NCBI GenBank assembly: GCA_020346805.1
Contig: CP070790.1
Span: 3,068,732-3,082,925, forward strand
Origin: Planctomycetota bacterium
GTDB lineage: Bacteria; Planctomycetota; Phycisphaerae; UBA1845; PWPN01
DNA length: 14,194 nucleotides
Reading direction: 5' to 3'
Position 1 is the stretch's first letter, and each line of letters starts with the position of its first letter. Of the stretch, positions 13,254-14,194 are shown piece after piece. The notes beneath the pieces were generated by a model. That model saw only the letters and a program-made list of their open reading frames with translations. It did no database searches and was not told the origin of the DNA. The position numbers and the translations under genes are program-made.

Positions 13254-14194
13254 ATGGCCGCCGCTCCCGACAACCTCACCTCAGGAATTTGATCTGACTG
13301 AACCGCTCAGGAAACAAGCCCGTTATTTGAGTGATTTCCAGGATACCCTCGACGTTGATCGAGTCCGCGAAGCCCTCTACGGCGTATATGAAGAATATGA
13401 GAAATGGCTGAACTCAGCTGACCAAGAGAAAGCCAATAATACATTCACCGTCCTTAAGGAACTGCAGAACCTGTCTCGGGTGCTTGAATACCAGTTGGAT
13501 AAGCTCAATATTCAAGCAGATTATCAGAGCATTCGTATTCATATCCTTCTGGTCATAGTCATTGGCCTCACCGCAATACATGTAGTAGTGATCAGATCGC
13601 TGTTACGTCAATGGTTGTTAAGGCCGATGCAACAGTTGAATCGACAGGTCGAAGCCCTGGCCCACGACCAGCCCCCGCCAGAGCCCATACTAACCAAACC
13701 GCCCGAGATGGCCAACCTGGCACAAGCTTTGGACCGAGCCCGCCAGTCGCTGAGGGATCTTCGCCAACAGTTGATCCAATCCGAACGCATGACAACTATC
13801 GGCCAGTTCACCGCTCAGCTGGCCCATAATCTACGCAATCCGCTGGCCAGCATACGGGCGGTAGCTCAAGCGGCGGCGCGACATTTTCCCAACAACCAAT
13901 CCTTAAATGACAGTCTGAACGAGATCATCTCCTCAGTCGACCGTCTTAATTATTGGATCGCCGGCCTGATGGAGGTCGCTCGTCGTGAACCGACTCCAAC
14001 CCGCAGTGCCGACATAGTACCCGGCCTACACCGAGCCAGTGATGCACTTACCAAAGAACTCGCCGCCAAGGAATTGACCCTGGTGATTAATGCTCCAGAA
14101 GATGGTTTGGTCTGCCGACACGATCCGGATATTCTCGAACACACATTAATCGCTGTGATTACCAACGCTATTGAGGCTTCACCCATTGGAGCCA
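13090..14194 (+). CDS. Membrane sensor histidine kinase (3' end beyond window)
   Basis: Two-component sensor kinase; 368 codons are visible and the frame is open at the right edge. The N-terminus MTLRYRLLLVYLIVVLLSG begins a first membrane helix (about 5-27). A mostly helical extracytoplasmic sensor follows (about 28-148), then a second helix (about 149-169) and a HAMP-like linker with LLRPMQQLNRQVEAL (about 176-190). The dimerisation domain holds the phosphoacceptor His246 in QLAHNLRNPLASIRA, and the ATPase domain begins with the N box (Asn359 in VITNAIEAS). The H-box form AHNLRNPL resembles NtrB/ZraS-type kinases, so a sigma-54-type response regulator could lie downstream; that is inference. 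An in-frame TAA at 13072 limits the start to the ATG at 13090, which has no clear Shine-Dalgarno. Confidence 0.9.
   Translation, partial: MTLRYRLLLVYLIVVLLSGATVGFAVFELRHAHRIIRELQDWNAIVLNVEKLKSKWPPLPTTSPQEFDLTEPLRKQARYLSDFQDTLDVDRVREALYGVYEEYEKWLNSADQEKANNTFTVLKELQNLSRVLEYQLDKLNIQADYQSIRIHILLVIVIGLTAIHVVVIRSLLRQWLLRPMQQLNRQVEALAHDQPPPEPILTKPPEMANLAQALDRARQSLRDLRQQLIQSERMTTIGQFTAQLAHNLRNPLASIRAVAQAAARHFPNNQSLNDSLNEIISSVDRLNYWIAGLMEVARREPTPTRSADIVPGLHRASDALTKELAAKELTLVINAPEDGLVCRHDPDILEHTLIAVITNAIEASPIGA

Noticed and set aside
13611..13829. Small ORFs on both strands inside the kinase gene (13592-13829)
   Set aside because: They are shadows of the kinase linker and H-box coding sequence, whose frame is open throughout.

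Overview
The window looks like part of a chromosome from a Planctomycetota bacterium, plausibly a Phycisphaerae-like lineage. This placement is an inference. It rests on the mixed gene content (type II secretion genes, a Tat-exported sugar-isomerase-fold protein, an extended acyl carrier protein in a compact ketosynthase cluster), on weak or absent Shine-Dalgarno sites before many genes, and on frequent GTG/TTG starts. No rRNA, tRNA, CRISPR array, transposase or phage gene was seen.

Layout. Positions 1-2393 (minus strand) hold a type II secretion / pseudopilus operon, gspF, gspG and a GspH-like pseudopilin that runs off the left edge. About 530 bp without a gene follow (2394-2926), with a short tandem repeat and an inverted repeat. 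Positions 2927-4737 (minus) hold holA (DNA polymerase III delta subunit) and, 8 bp downstream of it, a PhnP-type metallo-beta-lactamase-fold hydrolase. A divergent non-coding region of about 490 bp (4738-5230), rich in inverted repeats, leads into a plus-strand Tat-exported protein with an L-fucose-isomerase-like fold (5231-6796).

Positions 6869-12573 form one long minus-strand gene train. In order of transcription it is: FabZ-like dehydratase 1, acyl carrier protein, FabZ-like dehydratase 2, a ketosynthase homologue without its catalytic residues (chain-length-factor-like), an intact FabF-type ketosynthase, a KDPG/KHG aldolase, and a CobS-like membrane protein without the CobS acidic motifs. 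The first five genes are the main attraction. They have the parts list of a dedicated type II fatty-acid or polyketide assembly line (KS/CLF pair, two dehydratases, one ACP), but no ketoreductase, acyltransferase or enoyl reductase is present, so those steps would have to be borrowed from primary metabolism. The two ketosynthase genes are separated by 2 bp, and the second starts at a TTG whose ribosome binding site lies in the end of the first, which suggests matched production of a heterodimer. The acp gene is flanked on both sides by GC-rich stem-loops.

A non-coding divergent region (12574-13089) separates this train from a plus-strand membrane histidine kinase (13090 to the right edge, truncated by the window).
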